A stretch of DNA of 54,539 nt, from the NCBI GenBank assembly GCA_017623115.1, contig JAGAPT010000057.1, positions 1-54,539 on the forward strand, written 5' to 3'. Made by a program: the position numbers and the translations under genes. Below are positions 8,536 to 16,927 of this stretch, one piece after another; within the stretch, counting starts at the first letter, position 1, and each line of letters opens with the position of its first letter. Below the pieces are notes generated by a model, which did no database searches, had not been told where the DNA came from, and saw nothing but the letters and a program-made list of their open reading frames with translations. The stretch is from Alistipes sp. (GTDB lineage: Bacteria; Bacteroidota; Bacteroidia; Bacteroidales; Rikenellaceae).

Positions 8536-11052
8536 ATGAAACGACTATTGACCCTTTGCGCACTGCTCGTAGCGACCTCGGCTTTTGGGCAATTTGAGGC
8601 GCGCACGCGCTCGCTCAAAGAGACCCTGAACCTTATCTCGGAGCGATTCGACGTGAAACTCAAATGCGAAATCGACACCGCAGGTCGTGTGGTGCCGTTT
8701 GCCGACTTCCGCATCCGCCCCTACTCGGTCGAGGAGAGCCTGCAAAATGTCGTAGGGTTGTTCGATGCCAAATTCGTCAAACAGAACGACCACTACTACA
8801 AGATTAAGCCCTTCGAGCACCACCGCCGTACACCGGCCGATGGCGAGAAGATGCTCGCCTACCTCCGTTCGCTCTATACGGATAAAGCCACCTTTGAAGC
8901 GCGTGGTGCAGCCATCCGTCAGGAGGTGCGTGCCATCTTGGAGTTGGATACGTTGCTCGCACAACGAGTAGCCCTGCAACCCATCCTCTCGAAGGTACGC
9001 AAATTCGATGGATACACGGTGCAGAACATCGCCATTCAGACCCTGCCCGGGCTCTACCTCTGTGGCTCGATTTACGCTCCGACGAAAAAGGGGACACATC
9101 CCGTCATCATCTGTCCCAACGGACACTTCGGGGATGGTCGCTACCGCAAAGACCAGCAGCAACGCATGGCCACACTGGCTCGCATGGGTGCCATTTGTGC
9201 CGATTTCGACCTCTTCGGTTGGGGCGAGTCGGAGCATCAGGTGTCGTCGGTAGCACACCGCACCTCCTATGCACAGCAGATTCAGTTGCTCAACGGCATC
9301 ACGTTGCTCGATTACCTCCTTACACGCCCCGATGCAGATGCCAAGCGCATCGGTGTCAATGGAGGCTCGGGCGGCGGTGCACACTCGGTGATGCTCTCGG
9401 TGGTGGATGACCGTTATACGGCTCTCTGCCCCGTGGTAAGCCTCTCGTCACACTTCGATGGCGGATGCCCCTGTGAAAGCGGCATGCCGATTATGTTGGC
9501 CGCCGGTGGCACTTGCGGAGCCGAATTGGCTGCCATCTTCGCACCGAAGCCTCTCTGCGTCATCTCCGACGGCAAGGACTGGACCGCCAGCGTACCGACC
9601 CTCGAATACCCCTATCTGCAGGAGATTTACGCCATGTATGACGCCGAGGAGGTGCTCTCGAATGTCCACCTGGGCAATGAGGGGCACGACTTCGGCCCCA
9701 ATAAGCGCAATGCCGTCTATGCATTCTTTGGCAAGGCCTTCAACCTCGACACTGCAGCTATTGACGAGGAGCGCGTAACCATCGAGCCTTATGAGGCACT
9801 CTACTCCTTCGGCAAAAAGGGAGAATTGATGCCCGAAGGTGCCATCCGCTCGGTAAATGGATTGGCCCCCTTCTTTGGCAAGCAGCGTGTACGTGCTGCT
9901 GCAGCCGACGAGTCGGTACTGAAGAAGGCACAGGAGATCGTCGCTACGCTCAACCTGCAAGATGAGCGTGCCATCCAAATCGCCACGACAGCCGTCTACA
10001 ACCATCGTCGTGCCGTGCGCGATTGGCACAACAGCCATCCCTACACCATCATCCCCGAGGTGGATAAGACGACCGGCAAGAAACTATCGAAGGTCGAGCG
10101 GGAGATGTTGGCCGACAAGATGTTGCCCGCCTCGGAGCGTCAACGACTCATGAAGGATCTCTCGCGCGTATTGACCCCCGAGCAAATCGAGCAGGTCTTC
10201 GATGCCTATACCATCGGGAAGGTTGCCTTCACGATGCAGGGCTATCGTTCGATTGTCCCCGACATGACGGCCGAAGATGAGGCTGTCCTGCTTGCCCACC
10301 TGAAGGAGGCACGCAGCGAGGCCATCGACTGCAAGAGCATGAAGGCCATCTCGCAGGTCTTCGAAATCTACAAGACGAAGTGTGAGCAGCACTTCAACGA
10401 CACGGGGCGTCCGTGGCGCGCCCTTTTCAAAGCCTATGTCGACAAACGCAATGCCGAAAAGAAGGCCAAGAAGGATGACGAGAAGTATATCGCTCGCAGC
10501 GAGGCGATTGTTGCCGCCCTCAACCTCAACAACCCCACGAAGGAGGCTGCCGTGTTAGCGGCTGTCAAGCAGCATCGCACGGCAGTGGTCGAGTGGCACA
10601 ATGCCCATCCCTACACCACCATGCCCGACATGGACCTCAAGACAGGGCGTGCACTCACCGAGGTGGAGCGGGAGATGATGGCCGACCGCTCGATTCCCGC
10701 ATCGGTACGCAAAGCGTTGGTCAAGGAGCTGAAGAAGCACCTCACGGCCGAGCAAATCGTCCAAATCTGGGATGGCTACACGATTGGCAAGGTGGCCTTC
10801 ACGATGAAGGGATACTACGCCATCATCCCCGACCTCACGGCAAAAGAGGCCGAGGCCTTGGAAAACTACCTGAAGCAGGCACGCGAGGAGGCACTCGAAT
10901 GTCGTCGCATGAAGGCTATTTCGCAGGTCTTCGAGGTCTACAAGACCAAGTGTGAGCAGTATCTGATTGCCAACGGGCGCGATTGGCGAGCCTTGTTCAA
11001 GGCCTATGTCGATAAGCGCAACGCCGAGAAGGCGGCGGCAAAGAATAAATAG
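8536..11052 (+). CDS. Secreted esterase with STN-like N-terminus and two tandem DUF3826 repeats
   Basis: The 838-residue product has a signal peptide (about 1-18). Residues about 22-95 look like an STN (secretin/TonB short N-terminal) domain. Residues about 110-420 form an acetylxylan-esterase-like alpha/beta hydrolase with S278 in GGSGGG, H384 in NEGHDFG and an Asp in VISDGKDW as the likely triad. From about 461 to 642 and 652 to 833 come two homologous DUF3826 domains sharing WHNxHPYT, EREMxAD, YTIGKVAFTMxGY, MKAISQVFExYKTKCEQ and WRALFKAYVDKRNAEK. An acetyl esterase would fit the O-acetyl groups of pectic side chains. DUF3826 has no function known to me. The gene sits in the middle of the glycosidase operon. 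Substrate is inference. Confidence 0.85.
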   Translation: MKRLLTLCALLVATSAFGQFEARTRSLKETLNLISERFDVKLKCEIDTAGRVVPFADFRIRPYSVEESLQNVVGLFDAKFVKQNDHYYKIKPFEHHRRTPADGEKMLAYLRSLYTDKATFEARGAAIRQEVRAILELDTLLAQRVALQPILSKVRKFDGYTVQNIAIQTLPGLYLCGSIYAPTKKGTHPVIICPNGHFGDGRYRKDQQQRMATLARMGAICADFDLFGWGESEHQVSSVAHRTSYAQQIQLLNGITLLDYLLTRPDADAKRIGVNGGSGGGAHSVMLSVVDDRYTALCPVVSLSSHFDGGCPCESGMPIMLAAGGTCGAELAAIFAPKPLCVISDGKDWTASVPTLEYPYLQEIYAMYDAEEVLSNVHLGNEGHDFGPNKRNAVYAFFGKAFNLDTAAIDEERVTIEPYEALYSFGKKGELMPEGAIRSVNGLAPFFGKQRVRAAAADESVLKKAQEIVATLNLQDERAIQIATTAVYNHRRAVRDWHNSHPYTIIPEVDKTTGKKLSKVEREMLADKMLPASERQRLMKDLSRVLTPEQIEQVFDAYTIGKVAFTMQGYRSIVPDMTAEDEAVLLAHLKEARSEAIDCKSMKAISQVFEIYKTKCEQHFNDTGRPWRALFKAYVDKRNAEKKAKKDDEKYIARSEAIVAALNLNNPTKEAAVLAAVKQHRTAVVEWHNAHPYTTMPDMDLKTGRALTEVEREMMADRSIPASVRKALVKELKKHLTAEQIVQIWDGYTIGKVAFTMKGYYAIIPDLTAKEAEALENYLKQAREEALECRRMKAISQVFEVYKTKCEQYLIANGRDWRALFKAYVDKRNAEKAAAKNK

Positions 11053-11091
11053 ATACAATATTTAGCATTCATTCAATAAAAAATTACTACT

Positions 11092-12525
11092 ATGAACAAA
11101 CTCATCACTTTGTGCGGAGCGTTGTTGCTGGCTGTCGGTTGCTGCAACGAAGCACCGAAAGAGCAGACGCTCCTACCGTGGGAGAACGGCAAATTGTGCG
11201 TTTCGGAGAATGGTCGCTACCTCCAACACGAGAATGGCACCCCCTTCTTCTGGTTGGGCGAGACCGGTTGGTTGCTCCCCGAGAAACTGACCCGTGAAGA
11301 TGCCCTCTTCTATCTCGACGCATGCGAAACAGCCGGATACAATGTCGTGCAGGTGCAGACCGTCAATGGCGTGCCGGCCAAGAACATCTACGGCAAACTC
11401 TCGCATCCGGCCGGTTACGACTTTTCGGTCATCGAGGCCGAAGGCGAGGAGGGCTACTGGCAACACATGGATTACATCATCCGTGCAGCCGAGGAGCGCG
11501 GTATCTACATCGGCATGGTCTGCATCTGGGGTGGACTTGTCAAGAAGGGGCTGATGACGGCCGAGGAGGCCAAAGCCTATGGTACGTTCCTCGCCGAGCG
11601 TTACAAGGATGCCCCCAACATCATCTGGTTCATCGGTGGCGACATCAAAGGCGATGTCGAGACGGAGGTTTGGGAGACACTGGCCCGCACCATCAAGGGC
11701 ATCGACCAGAACCACCTGATGACATTCCATCCCTTTGGTCGCACCTCGTCGGTACGCTGGTTCCACAACGCCGAGTGGCTCGACTTCAACATGTTCCAGA
11801 GCGGACACCGTCGCTACGACCAGACACGTGGCGATGGCGATGACACAGCCCAGGCCTCTGTAGCCGAGGATAACTGGCTCTATGTCGAGGAGGGTCTGGC
11901 CCTCACGCCGCAGAAGCCGATTCTCGACGGCGAGCCCTCGTATGAGGAGATTCCGCAGGGTCTGCACGACCCCGCAGAGCCGTGGTGGAAGTCGTATGAC
12001 GTACGTCGCTACGCCTATTGGTCGGTATTTGCAGGTGCTTTCGGACACACCTACGGCCACAACTCGATCATGCAGATGCACGAGGGCAACGGCAAGGTGG
12101 GTGGCTATGGCGCACTCAAATCGTGGAAGGAGGGTCTGCAAGACCCAGGCTTCTCGCAGATGCAATACCTCAAGAAGCTCATCCTGCGCTTCCCCTTCTT
12201 TGAGCGTGTCGGCGACCAGTCGATTATCGCCGGTGAGAACGGATTCCGCTACGACCGTGCCATTGCAACGCGCGGTACCGACTACCTGATGGTCTACACC
12301 TACACGAACCGCCCGATGCAGATTGACCTGCAGAAGATCAGCGGTGCGAAGAAGAACATCTGGTGGCTCTCGCCCGTAGATGGTACGCTGACCTATGCCG
12401 GTGAGGTGGAGAATGGGGTGCACACCTTCCAGGGTGCCGGCGAGCAGGGCCCGACCAACGACCGTGTGTTGATTGCTGTCGATGCCGAGAAGAACTATAT
12501 TTGTAAAGAGGCAAAAACTATCTAA
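11092..12525 (+). CDS. GH140-type apiosidase-like lipoprotein (DUF4038 family)
   Basis: The 477-residue product has a lipoprotein signal ending AVGC (Cys17). A TIM-barrel DUF4038 domain spans about 30-390 and a small C-terminal beta domain of the putative collagen-binding type follows. D184 in IGGD and E281 in DGEPSYE are three residues before D187 and E284, the catalytic pair I recall for BT1012, the GH140 enzyme that releases apiose-linked side chains from the rhamnogalacturonan-II backbone. The constant offset supports the assignment. The gene is 39 bases after the esterase and 6 bases before the second GH78 gene. Related DUF4038 enzymes outside GH140 act on other glycans, which is the main alternative. 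Confidence 0.82.
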   Translation: MNKLITLCGALLLAVGCCNEAPKEQTLLPWENGKLCVSENGRYLQHENGTPFFWLGETGWLLPEKLTREDALFYLDACETAGYNVVQVQTVNGVPAKNIYGKLSHPAGYDFSVIEAEGEEGYWQHMDYIIRAAEERGIYIGMVCIWGGLVKKGLMTAEEAKAYGTFLAERYKDAPNIIWFIGGDIKGDVETEVWETLARTIKGIDQNHLMTFHPFGRTSSVRWFHNAEWLDFNMFQSGHRRYDQTRGDGDDTAQASVAEDNWLYVEEGLALTPQKPILDGEPSYEEIPQGLHDPAEPWWKSYDVRRYAYWSVFAGAFGHTYGHNSIMQMHEGNGKVGGYGALKSWKEGLQDPGFSQMQYLKKLILRFPFFERVGDQSIIAGENGFRYDRAIATRGTDYLMVYTYTNRPMQIDLQKISGAKKNIWWLSPVDGTLTYAGEVENGVHTFQGAGEQGPTNDRVLIAVDAEKNYICKEAKTI

Positions 12526-12531
12526 GGAATC

Positions 12532-15306
12532 ATGAAACGACTCCTCGTGCTGCTTTCGATGCTCGTCGCACCGCTCCTGACAGAGGCAGCGGTGCAGGTT
12601 GGCGGGCTCGAAACCGAACAGACCACACGCCCGCTCTCGGTGGAGCGGGCACAACCCCGTTTAAGTTGGATCATCACCTCCGATGAGCGCGATGTGATGC
12701 AAACCGCCTACCACATTCGTGTGGCCTCCTCCCCCGAGCTGCTTGCTCGGGGAGAGGCCGACCTGTGGGATTCGGGCACGGTAGCCTCCGATGCCTCCAT
12801 TTGGGTCCCCTATGGCGGCAAGAAGTTGCAGAGCAACCAGCGGTGCTACTGGCAGGTGAAGGTGACTACCACCCGAGGCGAATCGGCATGGAGCGAGGTG
12901 GCGGAATGGGGTATGGGCCTGCTGGGCGAAACAGCATGGAGCGGTCGATGGATTGGCTGGGATGCTCCCTTTGCGTGGGATAAGGAGATTACCCATAGCG
13001 AGCTCTCGGCCCGTTATATCCGCACCGAGTTTGCCCTCGAGCAGAAAGCCATAACACGCGCCACACTCCACCTCTCGGGACTCGGCATGTACGAGCTCTT
13101 CATCAATGGCGAGCAGATTGGCGATCAGGTGCTGGCACCCGCGCCGACCGATTATCGTCGCACGGTGCTCTACAACTCGTTCGACGTAACCGAGGCGTTG
13201 CAGCAGGGCGAGAATGCGCTGGGTGTCGTATTGGGCAATGGTCGCTACTACACGATGCGCCAAAACTACAAGCCCTACAAGATTCCCAACTTCGGCTATC
13301 CGAAGATGCGCCTGAACCTGATTGTCGAGTATGCTGACGGCTCGCAGCAACGCATCGCCAGCGACCCTGCGTGGCGACTGACGGCCGAGGGTCCGATTCG
13401 CAGCAACAACGAGTACGATGGCGAGATTTACGATGCCAATCGTGAGTTGGGCGACTGGACCCGTGTGGGCTACGACGATTCGAAGTGGCTCAAAGCGCAG
13501 CGCACCGAGATTCCTTATGGCACGCTGCGTGGCAATACGGCTCCGAATATGAAGGTGATGAAACGCCTGCCGGTGCAATCTGTAACCCACTACGAGGGAC
13601 GCAGCATCATCGACTTCGGCCAAAACATGGCCGGATGGGTGAAGTTGCGGGTGCGTGATACGGAGCCGGGCGACACCATCTGCATGCGCTATGCCGAGCG
13701 ACTCACTACGGGTGGTGATTCGCTCTATGTCGTGAATCTGCGTGATGCCCGTTCACGCGACCTCTACATTGCCAATGGGCGTGAGCAGGGCACCTGGTGG
13801 AGTGCTCGCTTCTCCTACCACGGATTCCGCTACATCGAGGTGACGGGTCTGAAAAATCCCACAAAAGAGGATTTCGAGGCGGAGTTTATCTTCGATGACA
13901 TGCCGACCATCGGTTCGTTCCGCTCCTCCAACGAGGTGCTCAATGCCGTCTATCGCAATGCGTGGTGGGGGCTGGCCTCCAATTACAAGGGGATGCCGCT
14001 CGATTGCCCGCAGCGCAACGAGCGTCAGCCGTGGCTCGGCGACCATGCCGTAGGCACCTGGGGCGAGGCCTTCATGTTCGACTGTGGTACGATGTACGCC
14101 AAATGGATGGACGACATCCGTGAAGCACAACGTGAAGATGGCTGTATTCCCGATGTCGTACCCGCCTTCTGGAACTACTACACGGATGGCATGGTATGGC
14201 AATCGGTACTGCCGATTATCTGCGACATGCTCTATGAGCACAATGGGAACATCGAGCCGATTCGTCGCAACTTCGAGACGATGAAGCGATGGATGGACCA
14301 CATGCGCAACCGCTACATGAACGAGCAGGGGCTCATCACGAAGGAGAAGTACGGCGACTGGTGTGTACCGCCCGAGTCGCTGGAGCTGATTCACAGCCGC
14401 GACCCGCAACGTACAACCAACCCCATGCTCATCGCCACGGCCTACTATGCCAAGGTGTCGACGATGATGGCCCGCTTTGCCGAATTGCTGGGCCTCGAGG
14501 CCGACCGTGCGGACTACACCGAACGTGCCAAGGCGGCACGCGAGGCTTTCAATCGGGCATTCCTGCATGTCGAGGAGGGCGAGCCCCCGGTGAAATATCC
14601 CCACCCGCTCTACCCGAAGCGCATCTACTATGACAACAACACGGTAACGGCCAATCTCCTGGCCGTGGCCTTCGATTTGGTGCCCGAGCAGTATCGTGAG
14701 GAGGTCGAAAAGAACATCCTCAAAAAGTTGATTGTCGACAACAAGGGACATATCAGCAGTGGTGTCTGCGGACAGAACTGGACACTGCGCTACCTGACGA
14801 AGATGGGACGTGGCGACGTGGCCTACCTCTTGGCTTCGCAGAAAACCTATCCGAGTTTCGGCTACATGATTGAGCGAGGTGCAACGACGATCTGGGAGCT
14901 CTGGAATGGCGACACGGCAAGCCCGAAGATGAACTCGGGTAACCATGTGATGATGCTGGGCGACCTGATTCCCTGGTTCTATCGCGACCTGGCCGGCATC
15001 AACCCCTCGGCCCCCGCCTACAAACGCATCCGTCTCGAACCCGACCTCTCGATTCAGGACCTCGAGGAGGTATCGGCCCGCTACGAGTCGTTGCACGGCC
15101 CCATCGAGAGCAGTTACCGTAAACAAGGAAATCGCTTGGAGTGGACGGTTGAGATACCTTGCAATACGGAGGCTGTCATTGCGTTACCAACCTTGAACAA
15201 GCAAGCGATTAAGCATGCGGGCATCCGTTATCTGGAGAGCAAGGATGGATACACGCTGTGGCAAGTTCCTTCAGGTCGCTACTCGTTCAAAGTGGCACTG
15301 AAATAG
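12532..15306 (+). CDS. GH78 alpha-L-rhamnosidase (second copy)
   Basis: The 924-residue product has a signal peptide (about 1-19, ending TEAA) and a complete GH78 layout with fibronectin-like, carbohydrate-binding and (alpha/alpha)6 domains. Likely catalytic residues are D491, E497 and D504 in the DCPQRNERQPWLGD motif, and E789 in TIWELWNGD followed by SGNHVMMG. It is the last gene of the operon, starting 6 bases after the GH140-type gene, and is followed 30 bases later by a strong hairpin terminator. Conserved shared blocks with the first GH78 (for example TEALQQGENALGV) show common ancestry, but the active-site motifs differ. The enzyme class is secure; the linkage is unknown. Confidence 0.93.
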   Translation: MKRLLVLLSMLVAPLLTEAAVQVGGLETEQTTRPLSVERAQPRLSWIITSDERDVMQTAYHIRVASSPELLARGEADLWDSGTVASDASIWVPYGGKKLQSNQRCYWQVKVTTTRGESAWSEVAEWGMGLLGETAWSGRWIGWDAPFAWDKEITHSELSARYIRTEFALEQKAITRATLHLSGLGMYELFINGEQIGDQVLAPAPTDYRRTVLYNSFDVTEALQQGENALGVVLGNGRYYTMRQNYKPYKIPNFGYPKMRLNLIVEYADGSQQRIASDPAWRLTAEGPIRSNNEYDGEIYDANRELGDWTRVGYDDSKWLKAQRTEIPYGTLRGNTAPNMKVMKRLPVQSVTHYEGRSIIDFGQNMAGWVKLRVRDTEPGDTICMRYAERLTTGGDSLYVVNLRDARSRDLYIANGREQGTWWSARFSYHGFRYIEVTGLKNPTKEDFEAEFIFDDMPTIGSFRSSNEVLNAVYRNAWWGLASNYKGMPLDCPQRNERQPWLGDHAVGTWGEAFMFDCGTMYAKWMDDIREAQREDGCIPDVVPAFWNYYTDGMVWQSVLPIICDMLYEHNGNIEPIRRNFETMKRWMDHMRNRYMNEQGLITKEKYGDWCVPPESLELIHSRDPQRTTNPMLIATAYYAKVSTMMARFAELLGLEADRADYTERAKAAREAFNRAFLHVEEGEPPVKYPHPLYPKRIYYDNNTVTANLLAVAFDLVPEQYREEVEKNILKKLIVDNKGHISSGVCGQNWTLRYLTKMGRGDVAYLLASQKTYPSFGYMIERGATTIWELWNGDTASPKMNSGNHVMMLGDLIPWFYRDLAGINPSAPAYKRIRLEPDLSIQDLEEVSARYESLHGPIESSYRKQGNRLEWTVEIPCNTEAVIALPTLNKQAIKHAGIRYLESKDGYTLWQVPSGRYSFKVALK

Positions 15307-15336
15307 GCTCTTTCAGCCATCAACGACGTAGATACT

Positions 15337-15369
15337 GATTCGGGGGAGGCCTCCCCCGAATCTTTTTTT
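15337..15369 (+). terminator. Intrinsic terminator after the glycosidase operon
   Basis: A perfect 13-base inverted repeat (15337-15349 with 15350-15362, G+C-rich core) runs directly into seven T residues. This separates the glycosidase operon from the B12 operon promoter immediately downstream. Confidence 0.9.
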
Positions 15370-15380
15370 CATGTTTTCTA

Positions 15381-15409
15381 TTGCGATTCCTTTTTTTTGT
15401 CTATCTTTG
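15381..15409 (+). promoter_or_regulatory. Promoter of the cobalamin operon
   Basis: TTG at 15381-15383 and TATCTTTG at 15402-15409 are separated by 18 bases and match the Bacteroidota TTG / TAnnTTTG pattern, though the spacer is slightly short. Transcription would start near 15416, just at the 5' side of the riboswitch. Confidence 0.65.
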
Positions 15410-15412
15410 CAG

Positions 15413-15585
15413 TCGAAAGGTTCCCCGAAAGCGGCTCGACCGTCGAGGGGTGAAAAGGAAATTCGGTGAGAATCCGAAACAGTACCTGCTGCTGTAAGTT
15501 CCTGAAAATAGGCTCACTGCACTAGCCACTGGGAAACTGGGAAGGCGCAATGAGCGGAACAAGTCAGAAGACCTGCCTTTTACAC
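15413..15585 (+). ncRNA. Cobalamin (B12) riboswitch aptamer
   Basis: The conserved core is readable in order: AAAAGGAA, then TCGGTGAGAATCCG, then the CTGCTGTAAG block, then a hairpin CCACTGGGAAACTGG, and finally the B12 box AAGTCAGAAGACCTGCC at 15561-15577. These are the hallmark elements of adenosyl/methylcobalamin riboswitches. It lies between a promoter and a B12 uptake operon, so B12 binding should lower expression of btuG-btuD. The exact ends are approximate. Confidence 0.93.
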
Positions 15586-15729
15586 ATAGATTTGGAAACC
15601 TGCAGGTGTACGGGTTGAGAGTCACTCTCCGAGGGGGGGGGTAAGAGGTAGGGAAGATGGCTTGAGAAAGGCATCTTGAAATTCAAAAATCACTCTTCAA
15701 CACCCGATTCGGGAGCGAGTTTCAAAAGC

Positions 15730-15764
15730 CGCCGCACTCAGCAGAAGTGACGGCGCATTTTTTT
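15730..15764 (+). terminator. Candidate riboswitch expression-platform terminator
   Basis: CGCCGCACT (15730-15738) pairs with AGTGACGGCG (15746-15755) with one bulge, and seven T residues follow at 15758-15764. It lies about 150 bases after the B12 box and 60 before btuG. Between them, the stretch near 15613-15625 (GGGTTGAGAGT) is nearly complementary to one near 15690-15705 (ACTCTTCAACACCC) and could take part in the switch. The remaining bases between 15307 and btuG hold no other recognised feature. Confidence 0.7.
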
Positions 15765-15823
15765 ATTGGCTGCGACTGTCACAAATGCGAGTTTGGCAAA
15801 CAGAAACAAAAACCAATAAAAAA

Positions 15824-16900
15824 ATGAAACAGATGAAAAACCTCTTGAAAATCAGTTTGTGGGCACTCCTGCTGGGTGGCACCGTGGCTTGTTCGAGTGA
15901 TGAAGAGCCGATTCCGAGCCCCTATGCAACCCCCAACCACGCCCTCTTTGTGGTCAATGGTGGTAATTTCCAGAGTGGCAATGCGTCGCTCACACTCTAC
16001 GACCCGGCAGCCAAAACTTCCATCAACGAGATCTTTCGCAAAGCCAATGGCTATGCTTTGGGCGATGTGGCACAGTCGATGACCATCCACGGCAATACGG
16101 GTTGGATTGTGGTCAACAACTCGGGAGTGATCTACGCCGTAGACCTCGCAACGATGCTCGTCAAGGGACGCATCGAGGGACTTACCTCGCCTCGTTACAT
16201 CTGCTTCGTCTCCAACGAAAAGGCCTATGTCTCGCACATGTACAGCAACCAGATTACCATCATCAACCCCCGCACCTATGCCGTAACGGGTTCGATTACC
16301 TGCTCAAACATGGAGGCCTCGACCGGCTCGACCGAGCAGATGGTCATCGACGGCAACTACCTCTACGTCAGTTGCTGGTCCTACCAGAAAGATATCCTGA
16401 AGATCGACACGACGACCGACAAGGTGGTCGCCACGCTCGAAGTGGGCATTCAACCCGCTTCGCTCCACATAGACCGCAACCACAAACTCTGGACGCTCTG
16501 TGATGGTGGCTGGGATGGCAATCCGCTCGGCTATGAAGCACCCAAACTATGCCGCATCAACCCCACAACGATGACCATCGAACAGGAGTTTACCTTTACG
16601 AAAGGTGATTACTTTGCCAAGGTGGTGATGAATGAGGCCAAAGATACCCTCTACTGGATTAAAGGTGGCATCTACGCCTTACCGGTGCAAAGTGAAACAC
16701 TGCCGACCTCGCCCCTCATCACCAACCCCGAGGCCGCGTTCTACACGATGACCATCGACCCGCACACAAAGGAGATTTATGCAGCGGATGCGATGGATTG
16801 GACACAACAGGGCATCGTCTACCGCTACACCCCTTCGGGCGTGCTCCTTGATTGGTTCTACGTGGGTGTCTGCCCCGAGAATTTCTGCTGGAACTACTAA
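15824..16900 (+). CDS. btuG: BtuG-like surface cobalamin-binding lipoprotein
   Basis: The 358-residue product is a lipoprotein of the YncE-like seven-bladed beta-propeller type (DUF5074). The signal ends TVAC, and the following SSDEE is an acidic export signal of the kind that sends Bacteroidota lipoproteins to the outer cell surface. Repeated blades include VVNNSGVIYAVDLATM, ITIINPRTYAVTGSI and LKIDTTTDKVVATLEVG. In B. thetaiotaomicron, BtuG sits on the BtuB receptor and captures cobalamin with extremely high affinity; position directly behind the riboswitch and before btuB supports the same role. The start at 15824 is chosen over an in-frame ATG at 15785 because only it gives a normal lipoprotein signal. 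Confidence 0.88.
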   Translation: MKQMKNLLKISLWALLLGGTVACSSDEEPIPSPYATPNHALFVVNGGNFQSGNASLTLYDPAAKTSINEIFRKANGYALGDVAQSMTIHGNTGWIVVNNSGVIYAVDLATMLVKGRIEGLTSPRYICFVSNEKAYVSHMYSNQITIINPRTYAVTGSITCSNMEASTGSTEQMVIDGNYLYVSCWSYQKDILKIDTTTDKVVATLEVGIQPASLHIDRNHKLWTLCDGGWDGNPLGYEAPKLCRINPTTMTIEQEFTFTKGDYFAKVVMNEAKDTLYWIKGGIYALPVQSETLPTSPLITNPEAAFYTMTIDPHTKEIYAADAMDWTQQGIVYRYTPSGVLLDWFYVGVCPENFCWNY

Positions 16901-16927
16901 TCCGTTCACCCTATCTGCCTCAAGCGT

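Noticed and set aside
15401-15625. Leftward 74-codon open frame in the riboswitch
   Set aside because: The bases are explained by conserved riboswitch elements.
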